In this document: in pieces, positions 1 to 8,092 of the stretch | Position numbering within the stretch: position 1 is the first letter of the stretch | Layout of the letters: every line of letters begins with the position of its first letter | DNA from: Streptomyces mashuensis | GTDB taxonomy: Bacteria > Actinomycetota > Actinomycetes > Streptomycetales > Streptomycetaceae | Direction of reading: 5' to 3' | NCBI RefSeq assembly: GCF_014654785.1 | Contig: NZ_BNBD01000001.1 | Span: forward strand, 620,001 to 684,000 | Length of the DNA: 64,000 bases | Made by a program: the position numbers and the translations under genes | Notes under the pieces: generated by a model | What the model saw: the letters and a program-made list of their open reading frames with translations, nothing else | Databases searched by the model: none | What the model was told of the DNA's origin: nothing

Positions 1-710
1 CGAACCTGTCGCACGACGGCCTGTGCTCGCCGGTCGCCACCCTCGACAACGACGCGGGCCGTGGCTCGTACGGCGTGCCCAACCCGATCGCCGTGGTCAT
101 CGACCTCGACGTGATCCGTGAGGCCCCCGTCCGCTTCGTCCGCTCCGGCATCGGCGACGCCATCTCCAACATCTCCGCCGTCGCGGACTGGGAGCTCTCC
201 AACCGCCACACCGGCGAGGCGATCGACGGACTGGCCGCCGCCATGGCCCGCCAGGCCGGCGAGGCCGTGCTGCGCCACCCCGGCGGCGTGGGCGACGACG
301 GCTTCCTCCAGGTGCTGGCCGAGGGCCTCGTGCTCACCGGCATCTCGATGTCCGTGGCCGGCGACAGCCGCCCGGCCTCCGGCGCCTGCCACGAGATCAA
401 CCACGCCTTCGACCTGCTCTTCCCCAAGCGGGCCGCCAGCCACGGCGAGCAGTGCGGCATGGGTGCCGCCTTCGCCATGCACCTGCGCGGCGCGCACGAG
501 GAGTCCGCGCTGATGGTGGAGGTCCTGCGCCGGCACGGCCTGCCCGTGCTGCCGGGCGACATCGGCTTCACCGAGGACGAGTTCGTCAAGGTGGTCGAGT
601 TCGCGCCGCAGACCCGCCCCGGCCGCTACACCATCCTCGAGCACCTCGACCTCTCCACCGACCAGATCAGGGACGCCTACGCCGACTATGCACAAGCCGT
701 CAGTCGCTGA
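1..710 (+). CDS. sn-glycerol-1-phosphate dehydrogenase, 3' part (AraM/EgsA type)
   Basis: The reading frame is already open at base 3, so the gene starts before the window and about 235 C-terminal residues are seen. The family is the iron/zinc-dependent alcohol-dehydrogenase fold that reduces dihydroxyacetone phosphate to sn-glycerol-1-phosphate. Visible marks are SGIGDAIS with the metal-binding Asp, SRPASGACHEINH with a metal-binding His, and HGEQCGMG with the second His. The SRPASG...H pattern separates glycerol-1-phosphate dehydrogenases from ordinary alcohol dehydrogenases. The next gene overlaps its 3' end by 23 bases, so the two are co-transcribed. Glycerol-1-phosphate is the archaeal lipid stereoisomer. 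In bacteria it usually serves special lipids or polymers, which fits the CDP-alcohol transferase and exporter downstream. Confidence 0.8.
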   Translation, partial: NLSHDGLCSPVATLDNDAGRGSYGVPNPIAVVIDLDVIREAPVRFVRSGIGDAISNISAVADWELSNRHTGEAIDGLAAAMARQAGEAVLRHPGGVGDDGFLQVLAEGLVLTGISMSVAGDSRPASGACHEINHAFDLLFPKRAASHGEQCGMGAAFAMHLRGAHEESALMVEVLRRHGLPVLPGDIGFTEDEFVKVVEFAPQTRPGRYTILEHLDLSTDQIRDAYADYAQAVSR

Positions 711-1467
711 ACTGCGCCCGGTCGTGCACCCCGCAGGGGTGAAGGACCGGCGCAGCGGTGAGCACTGGGCCGGCCGCCTGTACATGCGGGAGATCTCGCT
801 GCGGGTGGACCGGCACCTGGTGAACACCCGGGTCACGCCCAACCAGCTCACCTACCTGATGACCGTCGCGGGCGTCCTCGCGGCCCCGGCCCTGCTGGTG
901 CCGGGGATCTGGGGCGCCGTGCTCGGCGTGGTCATGGTCCAGCTGTACCTGCTGCTGGACTGCGTCGACGGTGAGATCGCACGCTGGAAGAAGCAGTACT
1001 CGAACTCCGGGGTGTACCTGGACCGGGTCGGCGCCTACCTGTGCGACGCCGCGGTCCTGGTCGGCCTGGGCCTGCGCGCCGCCGACCCGTGGGGCAGCGG
1101 CCGGATCGACTGGCTGTGGGCCTTCCTCGGCACCGTCGCGGCGCTCGGCGCCGTCCTGATCAAGGCCGAGACCGACCTCGTGGGCGTCGCCCGCCACCAG
1201 GCCGGGCTGCCGCCGGTCAAGGAGGCCGCGTCCGAGCCGCGCTCGTCGGGCATGGCGCTGGCCCGCAGGGCCGCCGCCGCGCTCAAGTTCCACCGGCTGA
1301 TCCTCGGCATCGAGGCGTCCCTGCTGATCCTCGTCCTCGCGGCCGTGGACAGCGCCCGGGGCGACCTGTTCTTCACCCGGCTCGGCACCGCGGTCCTGGC
1401 CGGCATCGCCGTCCTGCAGACGCTGCTGCACCTGGTGTCCATCCTGGCGTCGAGCAGGCTGCGATGA
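688..1467 (+). CDS. CDP-alcohol phosphatidyltransferase family membrane protein
   Basis: This 259-residue integral membrane enzyme should transfer a phospho-alcohol from a CDP-activated donor to an acceptor. The family motif is DG-x2-AR-x8-G-x3-D-x3-D. It is present as D91, D94, G95, A98-R99, G108 and D112, but the last Asp, the proposed catalytic base, is Ala116 here. Several hydrophobic segments follow (about residues 58-90, 122-135, 142-160 and 205-250). The ATG lies inside the preceding gene and the 3' end overlaps or abuts the glycosyltransferase gene. It probably uses a CDP derivative of the glycerol-1-phosphate made next door, but the substrate cannot be read from sequence. Confidence 0.75.
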   Translation: MHKPSVAELRPVVHPAGVKDRRSGEHWAGRLYMREISLRVDRHLVNTRVTPNQLTYLMTVAGVLAAPALLVPGIWGAVLGVVMVQLYLLLDCVDGEIARWKKQYSNSGVYLDRVGAYLCDAAVLVGLGLRAADPWGSGRIDWLWAFLGTVAALGAVLIKAETDLVGVARHQAGLPPVKEAASEPRSSGMALARRAAAALKFHRLILGIEASLLILVLAAVDSARGDLFFTRLGTAVLAGIAVLQTLLHLVSILASSRLR

Positions 1468-1499
1468 ATACGCGGACGAGTACGCGAAAGGGGGCTCCG

Positions 1500-2396
1500 G
1501 TGAACCCCGAGGAGCTGACGGTCGGCGCGGTCGTGCTGACCATGGGCAACCGCCCCGACGAGCTGCGGGCGCTGCTGGAGTCGGTGGCCAAGCAGAACGG
1601 CGCGCCCGTCGAGGTCGTGATCGTCGGCAACGGCTCGCCGCTGCCGGAGATCACCGTGCCGGGGCTGACGATCCGTACGGTCGAGCTGCCCGAGAACGTG
1701 GGCATCCCGGCCGGCCGGAACGTCGGCATCGAGGCGTTCGGGCCCGCGGGCCGCGAGAAGGACATCCTGCTCTTCCTCGACGACGACGGCTCGCTCCCGA
1801 ACCAGGACTCGGTCCGGCTGTGCCGCGAGGCGTTCGCCGCCGACCCGAAGCTGGGCATCATCACCTTCCGGATCGCCGACCCGGACACCGGCGTCACCCA
1901 GCGCCGTCACGTACCGCGGCTGCGGGCCTCGGACCCGATGCGGTCCTCCCGGGTGACGACCTTCCTGGGCGGTGCCAACGCGGTGCGGACCCGGGTCTTC
2001 GCCGATGCCGGCCTGCTGCCGGGCGAGTTCTTCTACGCCCACGAGGAGACCGACCTGGCGTGGCGGGCCCTCGACGCCGGCTGGATGATCGACTACCGCT
2101 CGGACGTGGTGCTGCACCACCCGACGACGGCCCCCAGCCGGCACGCGGTCTACCACCGGATGGTGGCCCGCAACCGGGTGTGGCTGGCCCGCCGCAACCT
2201 GCCCGCCCCGCTGGTCCCGGTCTACCCCGGCGTCTGGCTGCTGCTGACCCTGGCCCGCCGCCCGTCCCTGCCGGCGCTGCGCGCCTGGCTGGGCGGCTTC
2301 AAGGAGGGCTGGACGGCCCCGTGCGGCCCACGCCGGCCGATGCGGTGGCGTACCGTGTGGCGCCTGACCCGACTGGGTCGGCCGCCGGTGATCTGA
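1500..2396 (+). CDS. family 2 glycosyltransferase
   Basis: A 298-residue GT-A glycosyltransferase. The N-terminus reads VGAVVLTMGNRPDEL, typical for the nucleotide-sugar site. FLDDDGS carries the DxD metal motif, and AHEETDLAWRALDAGW is the conserved acceptor/catalytic segment of rhamnosyl- and galactofuranosyl-type GT2 enzymes. I chose GTG 1500 because AAAGGGGG lies just upstream; an in-frame ATG at 1464 would give a 4-base overlap (ATGA) with the previous gene and is a fair alternative. No membrane segment is obvious, so it probably works on the cytoplasmic face. It likely adds a sugar to the lipid-linked polymer exported by the next two genes. Confidence 0.8.
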   Translation: MNPEELTVGAVVLTMGNRPDELRALLESVAKQNGAPVEVVIVGNGSPLPEITVPGLTIRTVELPENVGIPAGRNVGIEAFGPAGREKDILLFLDDDGSLPNQDSVRLCREAFAADPKLGIITFRIADPDTGVTQRRHVPRLRASDPMRSSRVTTFLGGANAVRTRVFADAGLLPGEFFYAHEETDLAWRALDAGWMIDYRSDVVLHHPTTAPSRHAVYHRMVARNRVWLARRNLPAPLVPVYPGVWLLLTLARRPSLPALRAWLGGFKEGWTAPCGPRRPMRWRTVWRLTRLGRPPVI

Positions 2397-2470
2397 CAAG
2401 CTCTGTCTGAGAGCATCGGGCGCGGCCCGGGGCCGCAGGGCCCCGCAGCCGCGCACCCTTGAGGACGAAA

Positions 2471-3415
2471 GTGTCAACTGTGAGCGAGACAACGCACGAC
2501 GGTGCGGTCGCCGTGAGTGCCCCGCCATCCCCCGACGACGGGCTGTCCGCCGCCGAGCTGGCCCGGAAGTACGGGCTGGCGGTGAGCGGGGCCCGGCCGC
2601 CGCTGGGCGAGTACGCCCGGCAGCTGTGGCAGCGGCGCCACTTCATCCTCGCCTTCTCCCGGGCCAAGCTGACCGCGCAGTACAGCAAGGCCAAGCTGGG
2701 CCAGGTCTGGCAGGTGGCCACGCCCCTGCTGAACGCGGTGGTCTACTTCTTCATCTTCGGTGTGCTCATGGGCGCGCGCGGCCACATGCCGAAGAGCACC
2801 TACATCCCGTTCCTGGTGACGGGTGTGTTCGTGTTCACGTTCACCCAGACGTCGGCGATGGCCGGCGTCCGGGCGATCTCCGGCAACCTGGGCCTGGTGC
2901 GGGCACTGCATTTCCCGCGGGCGGCGCTGCCGGTGTCGTTCGCGCTCCAGCAGCTCCAGCAGCTGCTGTTCTCGATGCTCGTGCTGGTGGCGATGCTGCT
3001 GGGCTTCGGCCACTACCCGGCCGCGTCCTGGCTGCTGATCTTCCCGACGCTCGCCCTCCAGTTCGTGTTCAACACGGGCCTGGCGATGGTCCTGGCCCGG
3101 GCGGGTGCCAAGACGCCCGACCTGGCCCAGCTGCTGCCGTTCGTGCTGCGGACGTGGCTGTACGCCTCCGGTGTGATGTACAGCCTGGTGGACCAGCTGA
3201 AGAAGGCGCACTCGCCCGGCTGGCTGATCGACGTGCTGAGCGCCAACCCGGCCGCGGTCTACATCGACCTCATGCGCTTCGCCCTCATCGACGGGTACGG
3301 CGCGGACAAGCTGCCGCCGCACGTGTGGCTGCTGGCGGTGGGCTGGGCGCTGCTCGTGGGCATCGGGGGCTTCGTGTACTTCTGGAAGGCTGAGGAGCAG
3401 TACGGCCGTGGCTGA
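2471..3415 (+). CDS. ABC-2 type polysaccharide/teichoic acid export permease (TagG-like)
   Basis: A 314-residue ABC-2 permease. A cytoplasmic N-terminal amphipathic stretch leads into six predicted membrane helices. The segment SKAKLGQVWQVATPLLNAVV before the first helix is characteristic of TagG/RfbA/Wzm exporters. GTG 2471 follows GAGGAC at good spacing; an in-frame TTG at 2459 would add four residues. The 3' end overlaps the ATPase gene by 8 bases. Together they should flip a lipid-linked glycan or glycerol-phosphate polymer to the outer leaflet. Confidence 0.85.
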   Translation: MSTVSETTHDGAVAVSAPPSPDDGLSAAELARKYGLAVSGARPPLGEYARQLWQRRHFILAFSRAKLTAQYSKAKLGQVWQVATPLLNAVVYFFIFGVLMGARGHMPKSTYIPFLVTGVFVFTFTQTSAMAGVRAISGNLGLVRALHFPRAALPVSFALQQLQQLLFSMLVLVAMLLGFGHYPAASWLLIFPTLALQFVFNTGLAMVLARAGAKTPDLAQLLPFVLRTWLYASGVMYSLVDQLKKAHSPGWLIDVLSANPAAVYIDLMRFALIDGYGADKLPPHVWLLAVGWALLVGIGGFVYFWKAEEQYGRG

Positions 3416-4187
3416 GCAGCTGACCGGCGACCGTGTCCCCACGGTGATCGCCGACGACGTGCACGTGGTCTACCGGGTCTACGGCGGCGGGACGGGCCGG
3501 GGCAGCGCGACCGCGGCCCTGGACCGGATCATCCGGCGCCGGCCCAGCGTGGGCGTGCGCGAGGTGCACGCCGTCAAGGGCGTGAGCTTCACCGCGTACC
3601 GGGGCCAGGCCATCGGCCTGATCGGCTCCAACGGCTCGGGGAAGTCGACGCTGCTCAAGGCCATCGCGGGGCTGCTGCCCACCGAGCGGGGCAAGGTCTA
3701 CACCGACGGCCAGCCCTCGCTGCTGGGCGTCAATGCGGCGCTGATGAACGACCTGACCGGCGAGAAGAACGTGATGCTCGGCGGTCTGGCCATGGGCATG
3801 ACCCGCGAGCAGATCCGCGAGCGGTACCAGGAGATCGTCGACTTCTCGGGCATCAACGAGAAGGGCGACTTCATCACCCTGCCGATGCGCACGTACTCCT
3901 CCGGCATGGCGGCGCGGCTGCGGTTCTCCATCGCGGCGGCCAAGGACCACGACGTGCTGATGATCGACGAGGCGCTGGCCACGGGTGACCGCGACTTCCA
4001 GAAGCGCTCCGAGGCCCGCATCCGCGAGCTGCGCAAGGAGGCCGGCACGGTCTTCCTGGTCAGCCACAACAACAAGTCGATCCGGGACACCTGCGACCGG
4101 GTGCTGTGGCTGGAGCGCGGCGAACTGGTGATGGACGGCCCCACCGACGAGGTGGTGCGGGCGTACGAGAAGGAGACGGCCCGCTAG
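3408..4187 (+). CDS. ABC transporter ATP-binding protein, polysaccharide export (TagH-like)
   Basis: A 259-residue ABC ATPase paired with the permease. Walker A is GSNGSGKSTLLKAI (about residues 72-85), the signature region is YSSGMAARLRFSIA, Walker B is VLMIDEALATGD and the switch His is in VSHNNKS. The short form, without the long C-terminal carbohydrate-binding domain of Wzt, matches TagH/RfbB-type exporters. Translation starts at GTG 3408 within the end of the permease gene, so synthesis of the two subunits is coupled. A strong terminator follows 28 bases after the stop. Confidence 0.88.
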   Translation: MAEQLTGDRVPTVIADDVHVVYRVYGGGTGRGSATAALDRIIRRRPSVGVREVHAVKGVSFTAYRGQAIGLIGSNGSGKSTLLKAIAGLLPTERGKVYTDGQPSLLGVNAALMNDLTGEKNVMLGGLAMGMTREQIRERYQEIVDFSGINEKGDFITLPMRTYSSGMAARLRFSIAAAKDHDVLMIDEALATGDRDFQKRSEARIRELRKEAGTVFLVSHNNKSIRDTCDRVLWLERGELVMDGPTDEVVRAYEKETAR

Positions 4188-4215
4188 GGTCCGGCCTCTT
4201 TTCGCGACGCTTGTC

Positions 4216-4254
4216 ACAGGACCCCCGTTGCGCACCGCACGACGGGGGTCCTGT
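4216..4254 (+). terminator. rho-independent-type hairpin ending the export operon
   Basis: Perfect 13-bp arms ACAGGACCCCCGT and ACGGGGGTCCTGT are separated by 13 bases and followed by CCTGTTT. It sits just after the ATPase gene and isolates that operon from the hopanoid operon. Confidence 0.8.
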
Positions 4255-4353
4255 CCTGTTTCCGGCGGTCAACTCGCTTGCGGACAGGGTTGATTCGGGC
4301 TGTGCGTGGCATGGTACGGATCAAGCACGTACCCGGTCGGCCGCCGGACGCCT

Positions 4354-4371
4354 GTACGGCGTACGCTGTAC
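4354..4371. promoter_or_regulatory. 18-bp near-perfect palindrome, probable operator
   Basis: GTACGGCGTACGCTGTAC reads the same on both strands except at one symmetric pair. The centre GCGTACGC and the GTAC ends resemble operators of TetR-type repressors. It lies in the 360-bp non-coding stretch between the exporter terminator and the hopanoid leader, about 180 bases before the leader ATG. No regulator gene is adjacent, so the binding protein is unknown. Confidence 0.45.
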
Positions 4372-4480
4372 CGTGCTCTTTTGCGGCCGTTTGTCGAGGG
4401 CCGAAGGTTGAAGGCGGGACCCGTGCCCCGGGCCGCCGCGGCGGGACCGCGGGGCGCGCCCGAGGGGGAGCGCAAGGGAG

Positions 4481-4509
4481 GTCACCCTGCGGCGTGTCCG
4501 AAATAGGAT
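4481..4509 (+). promoter_or_regulatory. candidate promoter of the hopanoid operon
   Basis: TAGGAT at 4504-4509 is a perfect match to the main Streptomyces vegetative -10 element. A weak -35 candidate, GTCACC, lies 17 bases upstream at 4481-4486. Transcription would begin near 4516, giving a leader of about 30 bases before the ATG at 4549. The -10 is convincing; the -35 is poor. Confidence 0.45.
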
Positions 4510-4548
4510 GTTCTGGGTCGGCAGTGTAGAACGGGAGATGTGACGGCA

Positions 4549-4623
4549 ATGGCTGCATTGGCTACGGGGCCTCTCCAGGGCGGAGAGGCGTACGCCGTCC
4601 CCGGTCCGGGCAGCCCGCGGTGA
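4549..4623 (+). CDS. 24-codon leader peptide coupled to hpnC
   Basis: ATG 4549 opens a 24-residue frame (MAALATGPLQ...GPGSPR) whose TGA overlaps the GTG start of hpnC as GTGA. GGGAG lies 11 bases upstream of the ATG. No good ribosome site precedes the hpnC GTG itself, so hpnC is probably translated by ribosomes finishing this leader. The peptide has no run of regulatory codons that would point to attenuation. It could be a pure coupling device or a small functional protein. Confidence 0.45.
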   Translation: MAALATGPLQGGEAYAVPGPGSPR

Positions 4624-5522
4624 CCGCGGGGACGGACGCGCGGCACGCGCGGGCCGTGCTCGACAAGGCCGCGCACGAGAACTTCCCGGTGGCACCCTTC
4701 TTCCTGCCCCGGGCCTGGCGCGACGACCTGATGGCGGTCTACGGCTACGCCCGCCTCGTCGACGACATCGGCGACGGCGACCTGGCGCCCGGCGGCCGCG
4801 ACGCCGAGCTGCTCGGGCTGGACCGCGAGCAGGCCGGCGACCGGCTCGCCCTGCTCGACGCCTTCGAGACCGACCTGCGCCGCGTCTTCGCCACCACCGG
4901 CACCGGCCCCCGCCACCCCCTGCTCCAGCGCCTGCGGCCGACCGTCCGCCGCTGCGGCCTGACCCCGGAGCCCTTCCTCGGGCTGATCGAGGCCAACCGC
5001 CAGGACCAGCTGACCGGCCGCTACGAGACCTACGGCGACCTGCTCGCCTACTGCGAGCTGTCCGCCAACACCGTCGGGCACCTCGTGCTCGGCGTCACCG
5101 GCACCACCAGCCCCGAGCGGGTCCGCCGCTCGGACGCGATCTGCACCGCCCTGCAGATCGTCGAACACCTTCAGGACGTCGCCGAGGACCTGCGGCGCGA
5201 CCGCATCTACCTCCCCGCCGAGGACATGCGGCGCTTCCACGTCACCGAGTCCGACCTGGCCCGCCCGACCGCCGGCGCGTCGGTGCGCGCCCTGGTCGCG
5301 TACGAGGCGGAACGCGCCCGGCAGCTGCTGAATGAAGGCACCCCCCTCGTGGGTAGCGTCCACGGCAGGCTCAAGCTGCTGCTCGCGGGGTTCGTGGGCG
5401 GAGGAATGGCCGCGCTGGACGCGGTCGCCGCCGCGGGCCACGACGTTCTCCCCGGACCGCCCAAGCCCACCCGGACGCGCCTGCTGCGCCGGGTGGGGGC
5501 GACACTGCGAAGAGAGGGGTGA
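4620..5522 (+). CDS. hpnC: squalene synthesis protein HpnC (hydroxysqualene synthase)
   Basis: A 300-residue trans-isoprenyl diphosphate synthase of the squalene/phytoene synthase fold. In the three-gene HpnCDE route, HpnC turns presqualene diphosphate into hydroxysqualene. Visible marks are the N-terminal HENFPVAPFFLP, typical of HpnC, the first Asp-rich motif YARLVDDIGD and the second segment EHLQDVAEDLRRDRIYLPAED. GTG 4620 overlaps the stop of the 24-codon leader, and the stop overlaps the GTG of hpnD. The protein is soluble or peripheral to the membrane. Identity is supported by the hpnC-hpnD-hpnE order followed by shc. Confidence 0.92.
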   Translation: MTAGTDARHARAVLDKAAHENFPVAPFFLPRAWRDDLMAVYGYARLVDDIGDGDLAPGGRDAELLGLDREQAGDRLALLDAFETDLRRVFATTGTGPRHPLLQRLRPTVRRCGLTPEPFLGLIEANRQDQLTGRYETYGDLLAYCELSANTVGHLVLGVTGTTSPERVRRSDAICTALQIVEHLQDVAEDLRRDRIYLPAEDMRRFHVTESDLARPTAGASVRALVAYEAERARQLLNEGTPLVGSVHGRLKLLLAGFVGGGMAALDAVAAAGHDVLPGPPKPTRTRLLRRVGATLRREG

Positions 5523-6469
5523 GCGGCATCGTGACCGGAACGCCCTATGCGTCCGCGCCGGTACTCGCCGCGTACAGCTACTGCGAGGCCGTCACCGGAC
5601 AACAGGCCGGGAACTTCTCCTACGGCATCAGACTGCTGCCCACGGCGAAGCGGCGGGCCATGTCGGCCCTCTACGCCTTCTCCCGGCGCGTCGACGACAT
5701 CGGCGACGGGCCGCTGGACCCCGAGGCCAAACGGCTGCGCCTGGAGGAGGCCCGGACCACGCTCGACCGGATAAGGACCGGCGACGTCGCCGAGGACGAC
5801 ACCGACCCGGTGGCCGTCGCGCTGGCCCACGCCGTGCGCCGCTTCCCCATCCCGGTCGACGCGCTGGACGAGCTGATCGACGGCGTCCAGATGGACGTGC
5901 GCGGGGAGACCTACGAGACCTGGGACGACCTCGTCCGGTACTGCCGCTGCGTGGCGGGCGCCATCGGCCGGCTGTCACTCGGCGTGTTCGGCACCGTGCC
6001 CGGCGCGCGCGACGCCGGACGCGCTGCCGAGTACGCCGATACCCTCGGCCTCGCCCTCCAGCTCACCAACATCCTCCGCGACGTGCGCGAGGACGCCGCC
6101 AACGGCCGCACCTACCTGCCCGCCGAGGACCTGGCCAAGTTCGGCTGCTCGGCCGGCTTCCACTCGGTGCGCCCCCCGGCCGGCTCCGACTTCACCGGCC
6201 TGGTCCAGTTCGAGGTGCGCCGGGCCCGGGCCCTGTTCGCCGAGGGCATGCGGCTGCTGCCCATGCTCGACCGGCGCAGCGGCGCCTGCGTCGCGGCCAT
6301 GTCCGGCATCTACCGCCGGCTGCTGGACCGCATCGCCGAGCAGCCCGGCGCGGTGCTGCGCGGCCGGGTCTCGCTGCCCGGCCGCGAGAAGGCGTTCGTC
6401 GCCGTCCGCGGGCTGTCCGGCTACGACGCGCGCAGCGTCCACCGGCAGACCGCCAGGGGGCGCGCCTGA
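5519..6469 (+). CDS. hpnD: presqualene diphosphate synthase HpnD
   Basis: A 316-residue squalene/phytoene synthase family protein. In hopanoid loci HpnD condenses two farnesyl diphosphates into presqualene diphosphate. SFRY-like substrate residues appear as NFSYGIRLLP. The first Asp-rich motif is SRRVDDIGD and the second is QLTNILRDVREDAANGRTYLP. The GTG overlaps the hpnC stop as GTGA; GTG 5531 is an alternative start. The stop overlaps the ATG of a tiny gene by one base (TGATG), so translation is coupled along the operon. Confidence 0.92.
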   Translation: MSGIVTGTPYASAPVLAAYSYCEAVTGQQAGNFSYGIRLLPTAKRRAMSALYAFSRRVDDIGDGPLDPEAKRLRLEEARTTLDRIRTGDVAEDDTDPVAVALAHAVRRFPIPVDALDELIDGVQMDVRGETYETWDDLVRYCRCVAGAIGRLSLGVFGTVPGARDAGRAAEYADTLGLALQLTNILRDVREDAANGRTYLPAEDLAKFGCSAGFHSVRPPAGSDFTGLVQFEVRRARALFAEGMRLLPMLDRRSGACVAAMSGIYRRLLDRIAEQPGAVLRGRVSLPGREKAFVAVRGLSGYDARSVHRQTARGRA

Positions 6470-6555
6470 TGCTCCTGTTCCCCACCGGCCGGCGGTGCGC
6501 AACCCTCCGCCCGGTCGACGCGTCCCTGTCAGCAGCCAAGGGGGTGGACGGATGA
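6469..6555 (+). CDS. 28-residue small protein between hpnD and hpnE
   Basis: ATG 6469 shares one base with the hpnD stop (TGATG). The TGA at 6553-6555 overlaps the hpnE ATG at 6552 as ATGA, so the frame fills the gap exactly and is coupled at both ends. The product is rich in Arg and Ser/Ala (RRCATLRPVDASLSA). That core recalls the very short Streptomyces DUF6380 proteins, a resemblance noted from memory only. No membrane segment or known motif. It may be a coupling peptide or a small accessory protein. Confidence 0.55.
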   Translation: MLLFPTGRRCATLRPVDASLSAAKGVDG

Positions 6556-8021
6556 CGGCCGAGGCAGCAGAGACGGCGAACCGGCCCGACCGGCTCCGCA
6601 CAGACGAGGCAGGCCGCCCCGACGGGGCGGCCGCGGTGGTGATCGGGGGCGGCCTGGCCGGCGTCACGGCCGCGCTGGAGCTCGCCGCCGCCGGCCTGCG
6701 CGTCACCCTCACCGAGGGCCGGCCGCGGCTGGGCGGCCTCGCCTTCTCCTTCCGCCGCGACGAGCTCGACGTCGACAACGGCCAGCACGTCTACCTCCGC
6801 TGCTGCACCGCCTACCGGTGGTTCCTGGACCGCCTGGACGCCACCGCCCTGGCCCCGCTGCAGGACCGGCTCGACGTGCCCGTCCTCGACGTCGGCCACC
6901 CCTCCGGCCGCCCCCGGCTGGGCCGGCTGCGCCGCACCGCGCTGCCCGTCCCCCTGCACCTGGCCGCCAGCCTCGCCACCTACCCGCACCTGTCGCTCGC
7001 CGAGCGCGCCGCCGTCGGCCGGGCCGCGCTCGCCCTGCGCGGCCTCGACCCGGCCGACCCCGCCCTCGACGGCGTCGGCTTCGCCGACTGGCTCCACCGG
7101 CACGGCCAGACCCCCCGCGCCGTCGAGGCCCTGTGGGACCTGGTGGGCGTGGCCACCCTCAACGCCACCGCCGACCGGGCGTCCCTCGGCCTCGCCGCCA
7201 TGGTCTTCAAGACCGGGCTGCTCTCCGAGCCCGGCGCCGCCGACATCGGCTGGGCCCGCGTCCCCCTCGGCGAGCTCCACCACACCCGCGCCCTGGCCGC
7301 CCTGGAGAAGGCCGGCGTCCGCGTCGCGCTGCGCACCCGCGCCACCCGCGTCACCCGTACGGACGACGGCGGCTGGCACGTCGACACGGCGGGCGGCCCC
7401 GGCCGAACCGAGCGGCTGACCGCCGGCACGGTCGTCCTGGCCGTCCCCCAGCGCGAGACCCACGACCTGCTGCCCGACGGCGCCCTGGACAACCCCGGCC
7501 GGCTGCTGGAGATCGGCACCGCGCCCATCCTCAACCTGCACGTCGTCTACGACCGGCCCGTGCTGCGCCGGCCGTTCTTCACCGCCCTCGGCAGCCCCGT
7601 GCAGTGGGTGTTCGACCGCACCGACTCCTCCGGGCTGGCCGCACGCGACCCCCGCGCCCAGTACCTGGCCGTGTCCCAGTCGGCCGCGCAGGACGACATC
7701 GACCGGCCGGTCGCCGAGCTGCGCGAGCGCTATCTGCCCGAGCTCGCGCGGCTGCTGCCGGCCGCCCGCGACGCCCGCGTGACGGACTTCTTCGTCACCC
7801 GTGAGCGCACCGCGACGTTCGCGCCCACCCCCGGCGTCGGCCGCCTGCGGCCCGCCGCCCCCACGCGCGCGCCCGGCCTGTTCCTGGCCGGCGCGTGGAC
7901 CGCCACCGGCTGGCCGGCGACCATGGAGGGCGCGGTGCGCAGCGGGGTCACCGCCGCCGGCGCGGCGCTCTCCCGGCTCGGCCTGCCCTACCGGAACCCC
8001 CTGCCGGAGGCGGCGGAATGA
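6552..8021 (+). CDS. hpnE: squalene-forming FAD oxidoreductase HpnE
   Basis: A 489-residue FAD-dependent amine-oxidase/phytoene-desaturase family enzyme that reduces hydroxysqualene to squalene. The dinucleotide-binding motif AVVIGGGLAGVTAALELAAA is at about residues 31-50, and the C-terminal FAD-contact segment is LFLAGAWTATGWPATMEGAV. The ATG follows AAGGGGGTGG with good spacing, so I prefer it to an upstream GTG in the same frame. The start overlaps the 28-codon gene. The end overlaps a possible ATG start (8018) of the polyprenyl synthase. Confidence 0.9.
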   Translation: MTAEAAETANRPDRLRTDEAGRPDGAAAVVIGGGLAGVTAALELAAAGLRVTLTEGRPRLGGLAFSFRRDELDVDNGQHVYLRCCTAYRWFLDRLDATALAPLQDRLDVPVLDVGHPSGRPRLGRLRRTALPVPLHLAASLATYPHLSLAERAAVGRAALALRGLDPADPALDGVGFADWLHRHGQTPRAVEALWDLVGVATLNATADRASLGLAAMVFKTGLLSEPGAADIGWARVPLGELHHTRALAALEKAGVRVALRTRATRVTRTDDGGWHVDTAGGPGRTERLTAGTVVLAVPQRETHDLLPDGALDNPGRLLEIGTAPILNLHVVYDRPVLRRPFFTALGSPVQWVFDRTDSSGLAARDPRAQYLAVSQSAAQDDIDRPVAELRERYLPELARLLPAARDARVTDFFVTRERTATFAPTPGVGRLRPAAPTRAPGLFLAGAWTATGWPATMEGAVRSGVTAAGAALSRLGLPYRNPLPEAAE

Positions 8022-8092
8022 ACCAGCGAGCCCTCCAGACGCGCGTCCCGGTCGGCGGGCCGCGCGCGAGCACCAACACCAGAGGAGAGACC

